A DNA stretch of 64,000 bases, from positions 1 through 64,000 of the forward strand of contig CAJTXM010000007.1 of NCBI GenBank assembly GCA_910583545.1. Direction: 5' to 3'. The translations under genes and the position numbers were made by a program. Each line of letters begins with the position of its first letter. Positions within the stretch are counted from its first letter, which is position 1. The notes below the pieces were generated by a model that saw nothing but the letters and a program-made list of their open reading frames with translations, was not told where the DNA came from and did no database searches. Shown here piece by piece: positions 57,483-64,000 of the stretch. This DNA is from an uncultured Christensenella sp. (GTDB lineage Bacteria; Bacillota; Clostridia; Christensenellales; Borkfalkiaceae).

Positions 57483-58993
57483 TATTTCTTGGGTTTCATC
57501 GTGGGGAACAATAACACATCCCTGATAGTCGGGCTGTCGGTGAGAAGCATAACGAGCCTGTCAACGCCGAAGCCGAGACCGCCGGTAGGGGGCAGACCGT
57601 ATTCGAGAGCGGTTATGAAATCCTCGTCTATCTGCGCGTTGCAGTTCGGTTCCTGAGCGCGCTTTTCGGCTACCTGTTTTACAAATCTCTGTTTCTGGTC
57701 TATGGGGTCGTTGAGTTCGGAGAACGCGTTGCCGTATTCGTGTCCGCAGATGAAGTATTCAAACCTCTGCGTGAAAGCAGGGTCGTCCTCCTTGCGCTTG
57801 GCAAGCGGAGAATTCTCCACGGGATAGTCGTATATAAACGTAGGCTGAACGAGCTTGTCCTCGCAGAAAGCGTCGAATAAAGCAATTAATACGTGACCCT
57901 TTGTTGCCCTATCGCCTTCGGGAACTTCGCAGTGAAGTTTCTTCGCGCACTCGCGCGCGTCCGCGTCCGTCTTCCACGCGTCATAGTTGGCTCCGCTGAA
58001 TTTTTTGACCGCCTCTTTCATAGTCAGGCGTTCCCACTTTTCACCGAGCCGAAGCTCGGTGCCCTGATAGGTTATATCGGTTGTGCCGAGGACGTTTTTC
58101 GCAATTGCCTTGTACATATCCTCGACCAAATCCATCATTGCAAAGTAATCGCAGTAAGCCTGATACAGTTCGACCGTAGTAAATTCGGGGTTGTGATAGG
58201 CGTCCATTCCTTCGTTGCGGAAAATTCTGCCGACCTCGTAAACGCGTTCCAGACCGCCGACTATAAGCCGTTTTAAATACAGCTCCGTCTCTATTCTCAG
58301 ATACATATCGATATCGAGCGCGTTGTGTTTTGTTTTGAAAGGACGCGCCGCCGCGCCGATTTCAAGCGTAGTCAGAACAGGCGTATCCACTTCGAGATAA
58401 CCGCGTCCGTCGAGGAAAGAGCGTATCTCCCTGAATATCTTCGAACGCGTGATAAACGCTTTCTTTACGTCGGGATTGACAATGAGATCGAGATCCCTCT
58501 GACGGTATCTTATATCGGGGTTAGTCAGTCCGTGCTGTTTTTCGGGAAGGGGGCGCAGGCACTTGGTAAGCATTTCCAGATGCTCGCAGTGAATTGAAAT
58601 TTCCCCCGTCTGCGTTTTGAAAACGAAGCCCTTTATGCCGATAATATCGCCGATATCGTAGTCCTTTTTAAAAGACGCGTAAACGTCCTCGCCCACGTCG
58701 TCGCGGCGGACGTAGAGCTGAATCTGCCCGTCCCTGTCGGAAATGTGACAGAACGAAGCTTTGCCCATTATGCGCCTTGACATAAGCCTGCCGGCAAGCG
58801 AAACCGTCTTTCCCTCCAACTCCGCGAATTTATCGCGTACGGACGCGGAATTTTCGGTTGCCGGGTAGCTGACTTTTACGAAAGGGTTATTGCCCTCGTC
58901 GCTCATTTTCTGTAATTTTTCACGGCGGATCCTCGCCTGCTCGGCAAGCTCCTCTTCCGAAGGCTCGTCCGCGGTCAGTATTCTCTCATCCAT
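57482..58993 (-). CDS. lysS: Lysyl-tRNA synthetase (class II)
   Basis: This 503-residue enzyme charges tRNA-Lys. An OB-fold anticodon-binding domain (about 50-160; VSLAGRLMSRRIMGKASFCH) precedes the class II catalytic domain. Motif 1 lies near SKIFREIRSFLDGRGYLEVDTP, motif 2 is RVYEVGRIFRNEGMDAYHNP, and motif 3 is GLGFGVDRLVMLLTDS. The ATG at 58991-58993 follows GAGGT. It is downstream of greA after 24 bases, a conserved greA-lysS order. Confidence 0.97.
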   Translation of the reverse strand: MDERILTADEPSEEELAEQARIRREKLQKMSDEGNNPFVKVSYPATENSASVRDKFAELEGKTVSLAGRLMSRRIMGKASFCHISDRDGQIQLYVRRDDVGEDVYASFKKDYDIGDIIGIKGFVFKTQTGEISIHCEHLEMLTKCLRPLPEKQHGLTNPDIRYRQRDLDLIVNPDVKKAFITRSKIFREIRSFLDGRGYLEVDTPVLTTLEIGAAARPFKTKHNALDIDMYLRIETELYLKRLIVGGLERVYEVGRIFRNEGMDAYHNPEFTTVELYQAYCDYFAMMDLVEDMYKAIAKNVLGTTDITYQGTELRLGEKWERLTMKEAVKKFSGANYDAWKTDADARECAKKLHCEVPEGDRATKGHVLIALFDAFCEDKLVQPTFIYDYPVENSPLAKRKEDDPAFTQRFEYFICGHEYGNAFSELNDPIDQKQRFVKQVAEKRAQEPNCNAQIDEDFITALEYGLPPTGGLGFGVDRLVMLLTDSPTIRDVLLFPTMKPKK

Positions 58994-59017
58994 TTCTGTA
59001 CCTCGCAAGTTTTCTCT

Positions 59018-59488
59018 TTAAGATATTTTAAGTATTTTCAGCGTATAACTCGAACCGTCGGGACAGACGACGGAAGCCTTGTCGCCGACGTGCTTTCTCA
59101 TAAGCGCAGATCCCACGGGAGAATCGATGGAAATTTTGCCGTGCAGGGCGTCGACCTCGGTTATGGAAGTTATGGTATAGACTTCCTCTTCCTCCATATC
59201 CTCGTCGAATACGGTCACAACGCTGTTAAGGTGAACGTAACTGTTGTCCGTGACCTCTTCCCTTACGTCGGCGTTCTTTATCTTGTACTCGATTTCGGCA
59301 ATTTTGCCCTCGTTGGAACGCTGTTCCTCTCTTGCCGCGTCGTACTCGGCGTTTTCGGACAAATCGCCGTGACTGCGCGCCTCTGCAATGCGCTCGATTA
59401 TTTCCTGACGCTTGACTTTTACAAGATAGTCAAGCTCCTTTTTCAAATCGTCGAGATTCTTTTGCGTCATTACAAACTGTTCTGCCAT
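59018..59488 (-). CDS. greA: Transcription elongation factor GreA
   Basis: The 156-residue factor rescues stalled RNA polymerase by stimulating transcript cleavage. The N-terminal coiled coil (residues 1-75) has the tip sequence DLSENAEYDAAREEQ with the two acidic residues that reach the active site. The C-terminal globular domain ends in SPVGSALMRKHVGDKASV. AAAGAGG precedes the ATG. Confidence 0.97.
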   Translation of the reverse strand: MAEQFVMTQKNLDDLKKELDYLVKVKRQEIIERIAEARSHGDLSENAEYDAAREEQRSNEGKIAEIEYKIKNADVREEVTDNSYVHLNSVVTVFDEDMEEEEVYTITSITEVDALHGKISIDSPVGSALMRKHVGDKASVVCPDGSSYTLKILKIS

Positions 59489-59534
59489 TATTTACCTCTT
59501 TTAAAGATTATTCTGTCTTATAAAAACAAAGCTA

Positions 59535-59557
59535 TTCCGATTGTGCGACAATCGGAA
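59535..59557 (-). terminator. Terminator after the aminotransferase gene
   Basis: TTCCGATTGT and ACAATCGGAA form a 10-bp stem. Read leftward it is followed by TAGCTTTGTTTTT. Confidence 0.65.
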
Positions 59558-59624
59558 CAGATTTCTACTCTATTATATATTCACACCGGCGTTTTGTCAA
59601 ACGAATTAGGCTCGGCTCGAAGTT

Positions 59625-60800
59625 TTAACATTTTTTGTTCACACCGACGAACTGCGATATTCTCTGCACCGCGGTTTTTATATTTTCCATAGACGCCGAA
59701 TACGAACAGCGAATAAAATTTCTGCCCGATTCGCCGAACGCCGAACCGCCGACGACTGCAACTTTCTGCTCCTTTAAAAGTTTATAGGAAAACTCGTCGC
59801 CGTCCATTCCCGTGCTTTCCACCGACGGAAAGACGTAAAAAGCGCCGCAGGGCTTTGCACATTCAAGCGAAAGCGCGTTCAGCTCCCCCGCCAGATATTC
59901 GCCCCGTCTTCGGTACTCTTCCTTCATTTTCTCAACGTCGGAAAAATTATTTTTAAGCCCCGATTTTAACGCTTCCAAAGCGGCGCACTGCGAAGCCCGC
60001 GGCGCGCACATCAGGGCGTACTGGTGTATTTTAAACATAGCTTCGTCTATTTTTTCGGGAGCGCAGACGAATCCGACGCGCCAGCCCGTCATAGCAAAAG
60101 CCTTTGAAAAACCGCCTATATACACCGTTCGCTCCGCCATATCCCCTATCGAACTGATGGAAACGTGTTTTCCGCAATAGGACAGCTCGGCATAGATTTC
60201 GTCGGAAATTACTAAAAGGTCGTTTTTTACTACGGCAGGGATTATCGCCTGCAAGTGCTCTTTTGTCATAACCGCGCCCGTAGGATTGTTGGGGTAGGCA
60301 AGTATTAAAGCTTTTGTCTTGTCGGTAACTTTTTTTTCAATCTCTCCGTACGTTAATATAAATCCGTTTTCCTTTTTACAGGGAACGGCAACCGCTGTTC
60401 CGCCCGACAAAGTAATAAGCGGAGCATACGCCACATACGAGGGCTCCGGCACGAGCACCTCGTCCCCGAACCCGACGGCCGCCCTCAGCGCAAGGTCTAT
60501 AGCTTCGCTTGCGCCGACGGTGACTATTATGTGTTCGGGCGGATAGCAAACGGAAAAGCGCCTGAAAAGATACTCGCTTATCAGTCCGCACAGACTATCG
60601 AGTCCGCGGTTTGCGGTATACTGCGTTTCCCCCCGTTCTATCGAGCGGACGGCGGAAGCGCGCACGTTTTCGGCGGTGATAAAATCGGGTTCGCCGACGC
60701 CGAGCGAAATAGCTCCCTCCGTCCGGCTTACCAGATCAAAAAACTTTCTTATACCGCTCGGCTTTAACGCCTGCGCTCTTGCATTCAAAAAATTTCTCAT
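59625..60800 (-). CDS. Class I PLP aminotransferase
   Basis: This 391-residue fold-I aminotransferase is of the aspartate/aromatic group (often annotated PatA or AspC-like). ISLGVGEPDFITAENV is the N-terminal motif, ILAYPNNPTGAVM the substrate loop, ISDEIYAELSY the Asp/Tyr, and YIGGFSKAFAMTGWRVGF carries the Schiff-base Lys. The C-terminal Arg is in RNFIRCSYSAS. The amino donor cannot be told from sequence. No clear ribosome site is seen before the ATG at 60798-60800. Confidence 0.9.
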   Translation of the reverse strand: MRNFLNARAQALKPSGIRKFFDLVSRTEGAISLGVGEPDFITAENVRASAVRSIERGETQYTANRGLDSLCGLISEYLFRRFSVCYPPEHIIVTVGASEAIDLALRAAVGFGDEVLVPEPSYVAYAPLITLSGGTAVAVPCKKENGFILTYGEIEKKVTDKTKALILAYPNNPTGAVMTKEHLQAIIPAVVKNDLLVISDEIYAELSYCGKHVSISSIGDMAERTVYIGGFSKAFAMTGWRVGFVCAPEKIDEAMFKIHQYALMCAPRASQCAALEALKSGLKNNFSDVEKMKEEYRRRGEYLAGELNALSLECAKPCGAFYVFPSVESTGMDGDEFSYKLLKEQKVAVVGGSAFGESGRNFIRCSYSASMENIKTAVQRISQFVGVNKKC

Positions 60801-60872
60801 ATACTATGTATGCAAAGATTGACTTTACTTTTGTCTTAATTTGGTTTATAATTTTACCGTAAAGGAAATGAA

Positions 60873-61130
60873 ATGTTTAAAATCTGGGCAAAAATTTTAA
60901 AAGACGGAAAAATTATCAAACAAGCCGTCTATCAGAGCGAAGATAAATTCGCATATTCGAAGTTTTTTAATTACCTTGCGGATATCTGCGAGGAGCTTGA
61001 CATTGCCACGCCCGTTCTGCTGAAAACGCATATATTCAATTACGCAAAGTTTTCAACCGTGAGGTTTATTCCGCGCGACTTTGCCGAAACCGTTGATTTT
61101 GACAAACTTATCTTAGAAAATATCACTTAA
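60873..61130 (+). CDS. Conserved hypothetical small protein
   Basis: The 85-residue protein begins FKIWAKILKDGKIIKQAVY, continues with a predicted helix (YSKFFNYLADICEELDI) and ends TVRFIPRDFAETVDFDKLIL. This mixed alpha/beta pattern is one I have seen in clostridial hypothetical proteins without a named function. AAAGGAAATGAA precedes the ATG, and a TATAAT lies 20 bases further upstream. It is divergent from the aminotransferase gene. Confidence 0.65.
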   Translation: MFKIWAKILKDGKIIKQAVYQSEDKFAYSKFFNYLADICEELDIATPVLLKTHIFNYAKFSTVRFIPRDFAETVDFDKLILENIT

Positions 61131-61192
61131 AAAAAGTTGTGACCTCTTGTTGGTTTGCGTTTACTTTTTTAAGTTCTGCGCATAATGAGTAT

Positions 61193-61402
61193 ATGAAACT
61201 CACCTGTTATTTATGTGTTGCAATGCTCGTTACCTTAGCCGTATTCGGGGGCATATATGCCTTTACCGGTTTTAACGCACTGCTTTTTCTGTGTCTGAAT
61301 AACCAAACCGTTTACCGCAGTTTTCTTGCCGTGACGTTCGTCGCCTCGCTTTTTACAGTCTATTCTCTGATAGTTTTCAAACCGTTCAGAGGCTTAAAAT
61401 AA
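61193..61402 (+). CDS. Small two-span membrane protein, possibly DUF378-like
   Basis: The 69-residue protein has two hydrophobic spans (YLCVAMLVTLAVFGGIYAF and SFLAVTFVASLFTVYSLIV) separated by a short loop, ending in a basic tail. The layout fits the DUF378/YuzA family, but the Asn-Trp-Gly motif typical of it is not evident, so the assignment is weak. The ATG at 61193 is preferred to an upstream GTG. CATAAT ends 6 bases before it and no Shine-Dalgarno site is present, so the message may be leaderless. Confidence 0.5.
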   Translation: MKLTCYLCVAMLVTLAVFGGIYAFTGFNALLFLCLNNQTVYRSFLAVTFVASLFTVYSLIVFKPFRGLK

Positions 61403-61405
61403 AAA

Positions 61406-61437
61406 TAACCGTGCATTTCTGCACGGTTGCTTTTTTA
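61406..61437. terminator. Terminator between convergent small genes
   Basis: AACCGTGC and GCACGGTT pair around ATTTCT, followed by GCTTTTTTA. Confidence 0.8.
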
Positions 61438-61920
61438 TTTGAATTCAAATATGTTAATAATGTGCTTATGCTTTTTTTGTGCGTATTCGACAGCAATTCT
61501 TGTTCCGCTTTTCTTTTCGTCTGCTAAACAATAGTCTTTATCAAAATAAGTAACTAAGATGTCGCACCTGTCAATCATAATCTGATTTCTTTTTACATAT
61601 GTACAACGCCCTGCGCCTATAAGTTCTTCAGGAAAGACGGTTTCATCATACATAGTTAAAAGAAAACTTTTATACATATTGCTTATCGTCGGATATCTTG
61701 AACGAATATTTATTCGTTGAATAAGCGGAAAATATTTTTGTTTGAGATAAGTTACGACGGCAAGACTTACATCGTCGAAATGTCCAACTCCTCCAAACAA
61801 AAATGTTTCTGCATTTACTTCGTTAATAAGTTTATAAATAACTGAATTTATTATTTTTGCCGTTTCCCTGTTTTGTCTTAAATTTCTATGTCCTATAAAT
61901 GCGACAGTCATTGTTTTCAT
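61435..61920 (-). CDS. SLOG-superfamily protein
   Basis: This 161-residue Rossmann-like protein resembles the YspA/DUF1273-type SLOG family. MTVAFIGHRNLRQNRE ('fiGHR'), FLFGGVGHFDDVSL (Gly-rich), DILVTYFDKDY and SGTRIAVEYAQKKHKHIIN are the hallmark segments. SLOG proteins are thought to bind or process nucleotide-derived ligands, and several serve in anti-phage signalling; that role is not shown here. It is divergent from a ribbon-helix-helix gene, with direct repeats in between. The start could be residue 1 or the Met at residue 4. Confidence 0.75.
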   Translation of the reverse strand: MKTMTVAFIGHRNLRQNRETAKIINSVIYKLINEVNAETFLFGGVGHFDDVSLAVVTYLKQKYFPLIQRINIRSRYPTISNMYKSFLLTMYDETVFPEELIGAGRCTYVKRNQIMIDRCDILVTYFDKDYCLADEKKSGTRIAVEYAQKKHKHIINIFEFK

Positions 61921-61941
61921 CAGTATTCTTTCCCTTGTCAG

Positions 61942-62014
61942 TTTTATCGTGTTTTATATTGTTTTACACTATTTTATCGTGTTTGTCAATATTATACAAG
62001 ATATTTATTATAAT
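61942..62014. promoter_or_regulatory. Direct-repeat operator region between the SLOG and RHH genes
   Basis: TTTTATCGTGTTT occurs at 61942 and again at 61972, 30 bp apart, with the related TTTTACAC at 61962. TTGTCA (61983-61988) and TATAAT (62009-62014) may form a promoter with a long 20-bp spacer. Repeats spaced by three helical turns suit a ribbon-helix-helix repressor. Confidence 0.5.
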
Positions 62015-62020
62015 AAAAGT

Positions 62021-62188
62021 ATGGAAAATGAAAATACGAAGCCGTTAAAAGAATCTGTAAGCATCACGTTAGATGCTGATTTATTGCAAGAGTTGAGAAA
62101 AGAAGCGCTCAGAGAAGAACGCTCTTTATCACAGTTTATAAACATTATTTTAAAAAAGTATATCAAATCGATTAATTATGAAGATTGA
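62021..62188 (+). CDS. Ribbon-helix-helix (CopG/Arc-type) protein
   Basis: This 55-residue protein has the RHH pattern: the strand KESVSITLDADLLQEL followed by two helices (LRKEALREERSLSQFI and IILKKYIKSI). Such proteins are DNA-binding repressors or antitoxins. The ATG at 62021 follows the -10 box by 6 bases with no ribosome site, so it is another leaderless candidate. It probably represses the divergent promoter region through the direct repeats at 61942-61983. No toxin gene follows; the divergent SLOG gene is its only obvious partner. Confidence 0.75.
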   Translation: MENENTKPLKESVSITLDADLLQELRKEALREERSLSQFINIILKKYIKSINYED

Positions 62189-62208
62189 TATACTTATTAA
62201 GTTATATT

Positions 62209-62237
62209 AAAAAAGCACCTTGACGGTGCTTTTTTTT
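62209..62237. terminator. Bidirectional terminator
   Basis: AAAAAAGCACC and GGTGCTTTTTT pair around TTGAC between the RHH gene and the convergent gene at 62237. Confidence 0.85.
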
Positions 62238-63130
62238 CAGATATTATTGAGTTTTACTGTTGCGCCGTTTTCGGCGTTCTGGTACATTACCCAGTAGCCC
62301 TCTTTGCCGTTTTCCGACGCGGGGATAAACGAAGAATTTGAAAGCGACGGGGGTTGATTTGCGCTGTCTTTGGCAGGCACTCCGTAGCATATGTACTGTG
62401 CTTTACCCCCACCGTATATCACGCCGAAAACGTAAAACTTGCCCTCGCCGTAGTGGATTTTTACGAAGCGTGAATTTTCTACCATTTTTTCAAGCCTCTC
62501 TTCTTTGGGATAGGACGAAAGCACCGTTTCTATTTCTTTTTTCATTTTTTCGTAAAAGCTTCCGCCGGTGAAAAGTCCGCCTACGCCGTCTTTTTCGACA
62601 GAGCTAAAAGACGCTTCATCTTCGCGTATGCGAAGCCCGTCCTCTTCTTTTTCTTTATCTTCGCATAGAGGCTGACTGTCCGTAAAAGCTTGCCCGTATT
62701 CATAATAATTCTCCTGTGCCAGCGCTTCGTCGTTGTATTTGAGATACGGCGCGTCTTTTAGATTTTCCTGTTTTTCCAGCTCTTCGCGTATTCCGATTAT
62801 TGCCGAATGGAACTGTCCGCAGACGGCGGAAGCTATCGGGGAAACGGTGCCGTTGACGTAACAGACAAGCGCGGCGAAGCCCTGACCCGTATCCACTTTG
62901 CTTGCGCCTTCGAAGCTGAGCCCGTCCAGAATACAGACCGTTTTTCCGTCGGAAACAGCCGAAACGTACTTGCCCTCGGTCACGGGCGCGAAGTTGATAA
63001 GCGAAACCTCTACCTTTAAATTATTGCCGTATTTTTCCGCCTTGACGATGCCCGAAAGAGGTCCGCCGTCCACAGAAAAACCGCTTTTCAGTTCCTTTAT
63101 AACCGCAATGTTTTTTGTATATCCGCCCAT
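62237..63130 (-). CDS. Conserved hypothetical protein
   Basis: The 297-residue protein has an N-terminal beta-rich domain (about 1-115: IKELKSGFSVDGGPLSGIVK, VSLINFAPVTEGKYVSAVSD), an acidic disordered middle (about 125-185) and a C-terminal domain (about 188-297) with RFVKIHYGEGKFYVFGVIYG and CYGVPAKDSANQPPSLS. It has no signal peptide or membrane span. I recognise the type from clostridial genomes but know no function. GAGAAGAG-like purines precede the ATG. It is monocistronic and divergent from PEP carboxykinase. Confidence 0.6.
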   Translation of the reverse strand: MGGYTKNIAVIKELKSGFSVDGGPLSGIVKAEKYGNNLKVEVSLINFAPVTEGKYVSAVSDGKTVCILDGLSFEGASKVDTGQGFAALVCYVNGTVSPIASAVCGQFHSAIIGIREELEKQENLKDAPYLKYNDEALAQENYYEYGQAFTDSQPLCEDKEKEEDGLRIREDEASFSSVEKDGVGGLFTGGSFYEKMKKEIETVLSSYPKEERLEKMVENSRFVKIHYGEGKFYVFGVIYGGGKAQYICYGVPAKDSANQPPSLSNSSFIPASENGKEGYWVMYQNAENGATVKLNNI

Positions 63131-63294
63131 ACTCTTCTCCGTAAACGCAGTTTTGCGAATTAAAAATCAAACCGCCTTTCATTATATTATATATACGGGG
63201 CAACGGAGAAAAACCGCAAAAAATGTAAATATACAAAATATTTTGCAATAAATTTTCCACAGTGAAAATTATGCTTTAATTTTATATGAATTAT

Positions 63295-63323
63295 TTGCAT
63301 TTAACGCAATATTTTTGTATAAT
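63295..63323 (+). promoter_or_regulatory. Promoter of the PEP carboxykinase gene
   Basis: TTGCAT (63295-63300) and TATAAT (63318-63323) are 17 bp apart. A leader of about 47 bases contains AAGGAG before the ATG. Confidence 0.7.
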
Positions 63324-63376
63324 GATATACGGAAGAGATTTTGCATTTCAATTTGCAGTTTAAGGAGTAAATAATT

Positions 63377-64000
63377 ATGGCATTGACAAAAAACAAAAAA
63401 GTTCTCGATTTTGTAGCCGAAAGCGCGGCGCTCGGTCAGCCCGACAAAATCGTATGGATCGACGGCAGTGCAAGTCAGATCAAACAGCTTAAAGAAGAAG
63501 CGGTCAAAAGCGGCGAGCTTATAAAGCTGAATGAAAATCTTTTGCCCGACTGCTATCTTCACCGCACGAAGGTAAACGACGTTGCGCGCGTTGAAGACAG
63601 AACTTTCATCTGCACGAAAAACAAAGACGACGCAGGCCCCATAAATTACTGGATGGATCCCAGACAGGCTTACGAGCTGGCAAAGGAAATTGCACGCGGA
63701 AGTATGAAAGGCAGGACGATGTACGTCATTCCCTATTCTATGGGTGTAGTCGGAAGCAGTTTCGCCAAAATAGGCATCGAAGTTACCGACAGCATATACG
63801 TTGTTCTGAATATGAACATTATGACGAGAGTCGGCAAACACTGCCTTGACGCGCTCGGCAAGAAAGGCGACTTTATAAAGGGCTTTCACGCAAAGTGCGA
63901 CGTCGACGCCGACAAGAGATACATTATGCACTTCCCCGAGGACAATACTATTATTTCGGTAAACTCGGCTTACGGCGGAAACGTGCTTTTAGGCAAAAAG
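63377..64000 (+). CDS. pckG: Phosphoenolpyruvate carboxykinase (GTP), 5' part
   Basis: The open frame runs off the window after 208 codons; a full enzyme has about 600 residues. IVWIDGSASQIKQLKEEAV, NLLPDCYLHRTKVNDVARVE, INYWMDPRQAYELAKEIARG, MYVIPYSMGVVGS and GIEVTDSIYVVLNMNIMTR are highly conserved blocks of the GTP-dependent family. SAYGGNVLLGKK near the edge is the substrate loop. It interconverts oxaloacetate and PEP. AAGGAG lies 8-9 bases before the ATG. In anaerobic clostridia it often works in the PEP-carboxylating direction, but the direction here is unknown. Confidence 0.95.
   Translation, partial: MALTKNKKVLDFVAESAALGQPDKIVWIDGSASQIKQLKEEAVKSGELIKLNENLLPDCYLHRTKVNDVARVEDRTFICTKNKDDAGPINYWMDPRQAYELAKEIARGSMKGRTMYVIPYSMGVVGSSFAKIGIEVTDSIYVVLNMNIMTRVGKHCLDALGKKGDFIKGFHAKCDVDADKRYIMHFPEDNTIISVNSAYGGNVLLGKK

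Overview
The window looks like a chromosomal contig from an uncultured, anaerobic, Gram-positive-type bacterium of the class Clostridia. A Christensenellales/Borkfalkia-like gut lineage is my best guess, by inference and not by search. Pointers are strong Shine-Dalgarno sites, lipobox-type lipoproteins, a GTP-type PEP carboxykinase, RicT/YaaT, a heterodimeric ABC exporter pair, MsmK/UgpC-type sugar ATPases, and the YhaN/YhaO nuclease pair. No rRNA, prophage, IS transposase or CRISPR array was seen.

Left end (1-1650): a Phd/YefM-ParE type toxin-antitoxin pair, and a convergent regulator that joins an HTH to a long glycine pentad repeat. Region 1700-14950: a pectin-oligosaccharide uptake and breakdown locus with GH105, GH28, CE8 pectin methylesterase, a CUT1 ABC transporter (very large binding lipoprotein, two permeases, ATPase) and five unassigned multi-spanning membrane proteins. 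The three carbohydrate-active enzymes have no visible signal peptide, so import followed by cytoplasmic breakdown is the likely scheme. Region 15100-16650: small accessory genes (Cys-rich protein, XRE regulator, AbrB-PIN toxin-antitoxin) between near-identical hairpins. Region 16800-26760: a leftward uronate operon (kdgA-VOC fusion, kdgK, TIM-barrel epimerase, kduI, ATPase, uxaB, uxaA, uxaC) that takes galacturonate and unsaturated uronates to KDG and on to pyruvate plus glyceraldehyde-3-phosphate. No kduD and no dedicated transcription factor are visible.

Region 26850-33400: duplicated small lipoproteins and a nonsense-broken relative, two CobW-type metal GTPases (one with a His/Cys-rich tandem repeat, one with a DUF1980-like tail), a DUF2188 protein, and a protein ending in an L15-like domain. 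Region 33600-38900: upp, the SbcC/SbcD-like yhaN-yhaO pair and a TtcA-like tRNA thiolase. Region 39000-45350: a 1524-residue modular surface lipoprotein, a tRNA-Arg(CCG) with a duplicated upstream half copy, and mnmA. Region 45350-60800: housekeeping genes (ABC exporter pair, M42 peptidase, rsmI, trmN6-like, ferredoxin, ricT, holB, tmk, Orn/Lys/Arg decarboxylase, lysS, greA, aminotransferase). The right end has small genes, a SLOG/ribbon-helix-helix divergent pair and the 5' part of PEP carboxykinase.

Two repeated elements stand out. (1) A ~175-nt element occurs twice, at 10827-10997 and 21171-21345, just upstream of the sugar-binding lipoprotein gene and of uxaB. Its loops and joining segments are nearly identical while at least five stems differ in sequence but stay complementary. 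This is the signature of a structured RNA, a candidate new cis-regulator of the pectin/uronate regulon. (2) A ~100-140 bp imperfectly palindromic element occurs at least eight times, nearly always touching the stop codon of a leftward gene. It has a conserved core hairpin and inner and outer stems that covary between copies. Neither was recognised as a named family from the sequence alone.
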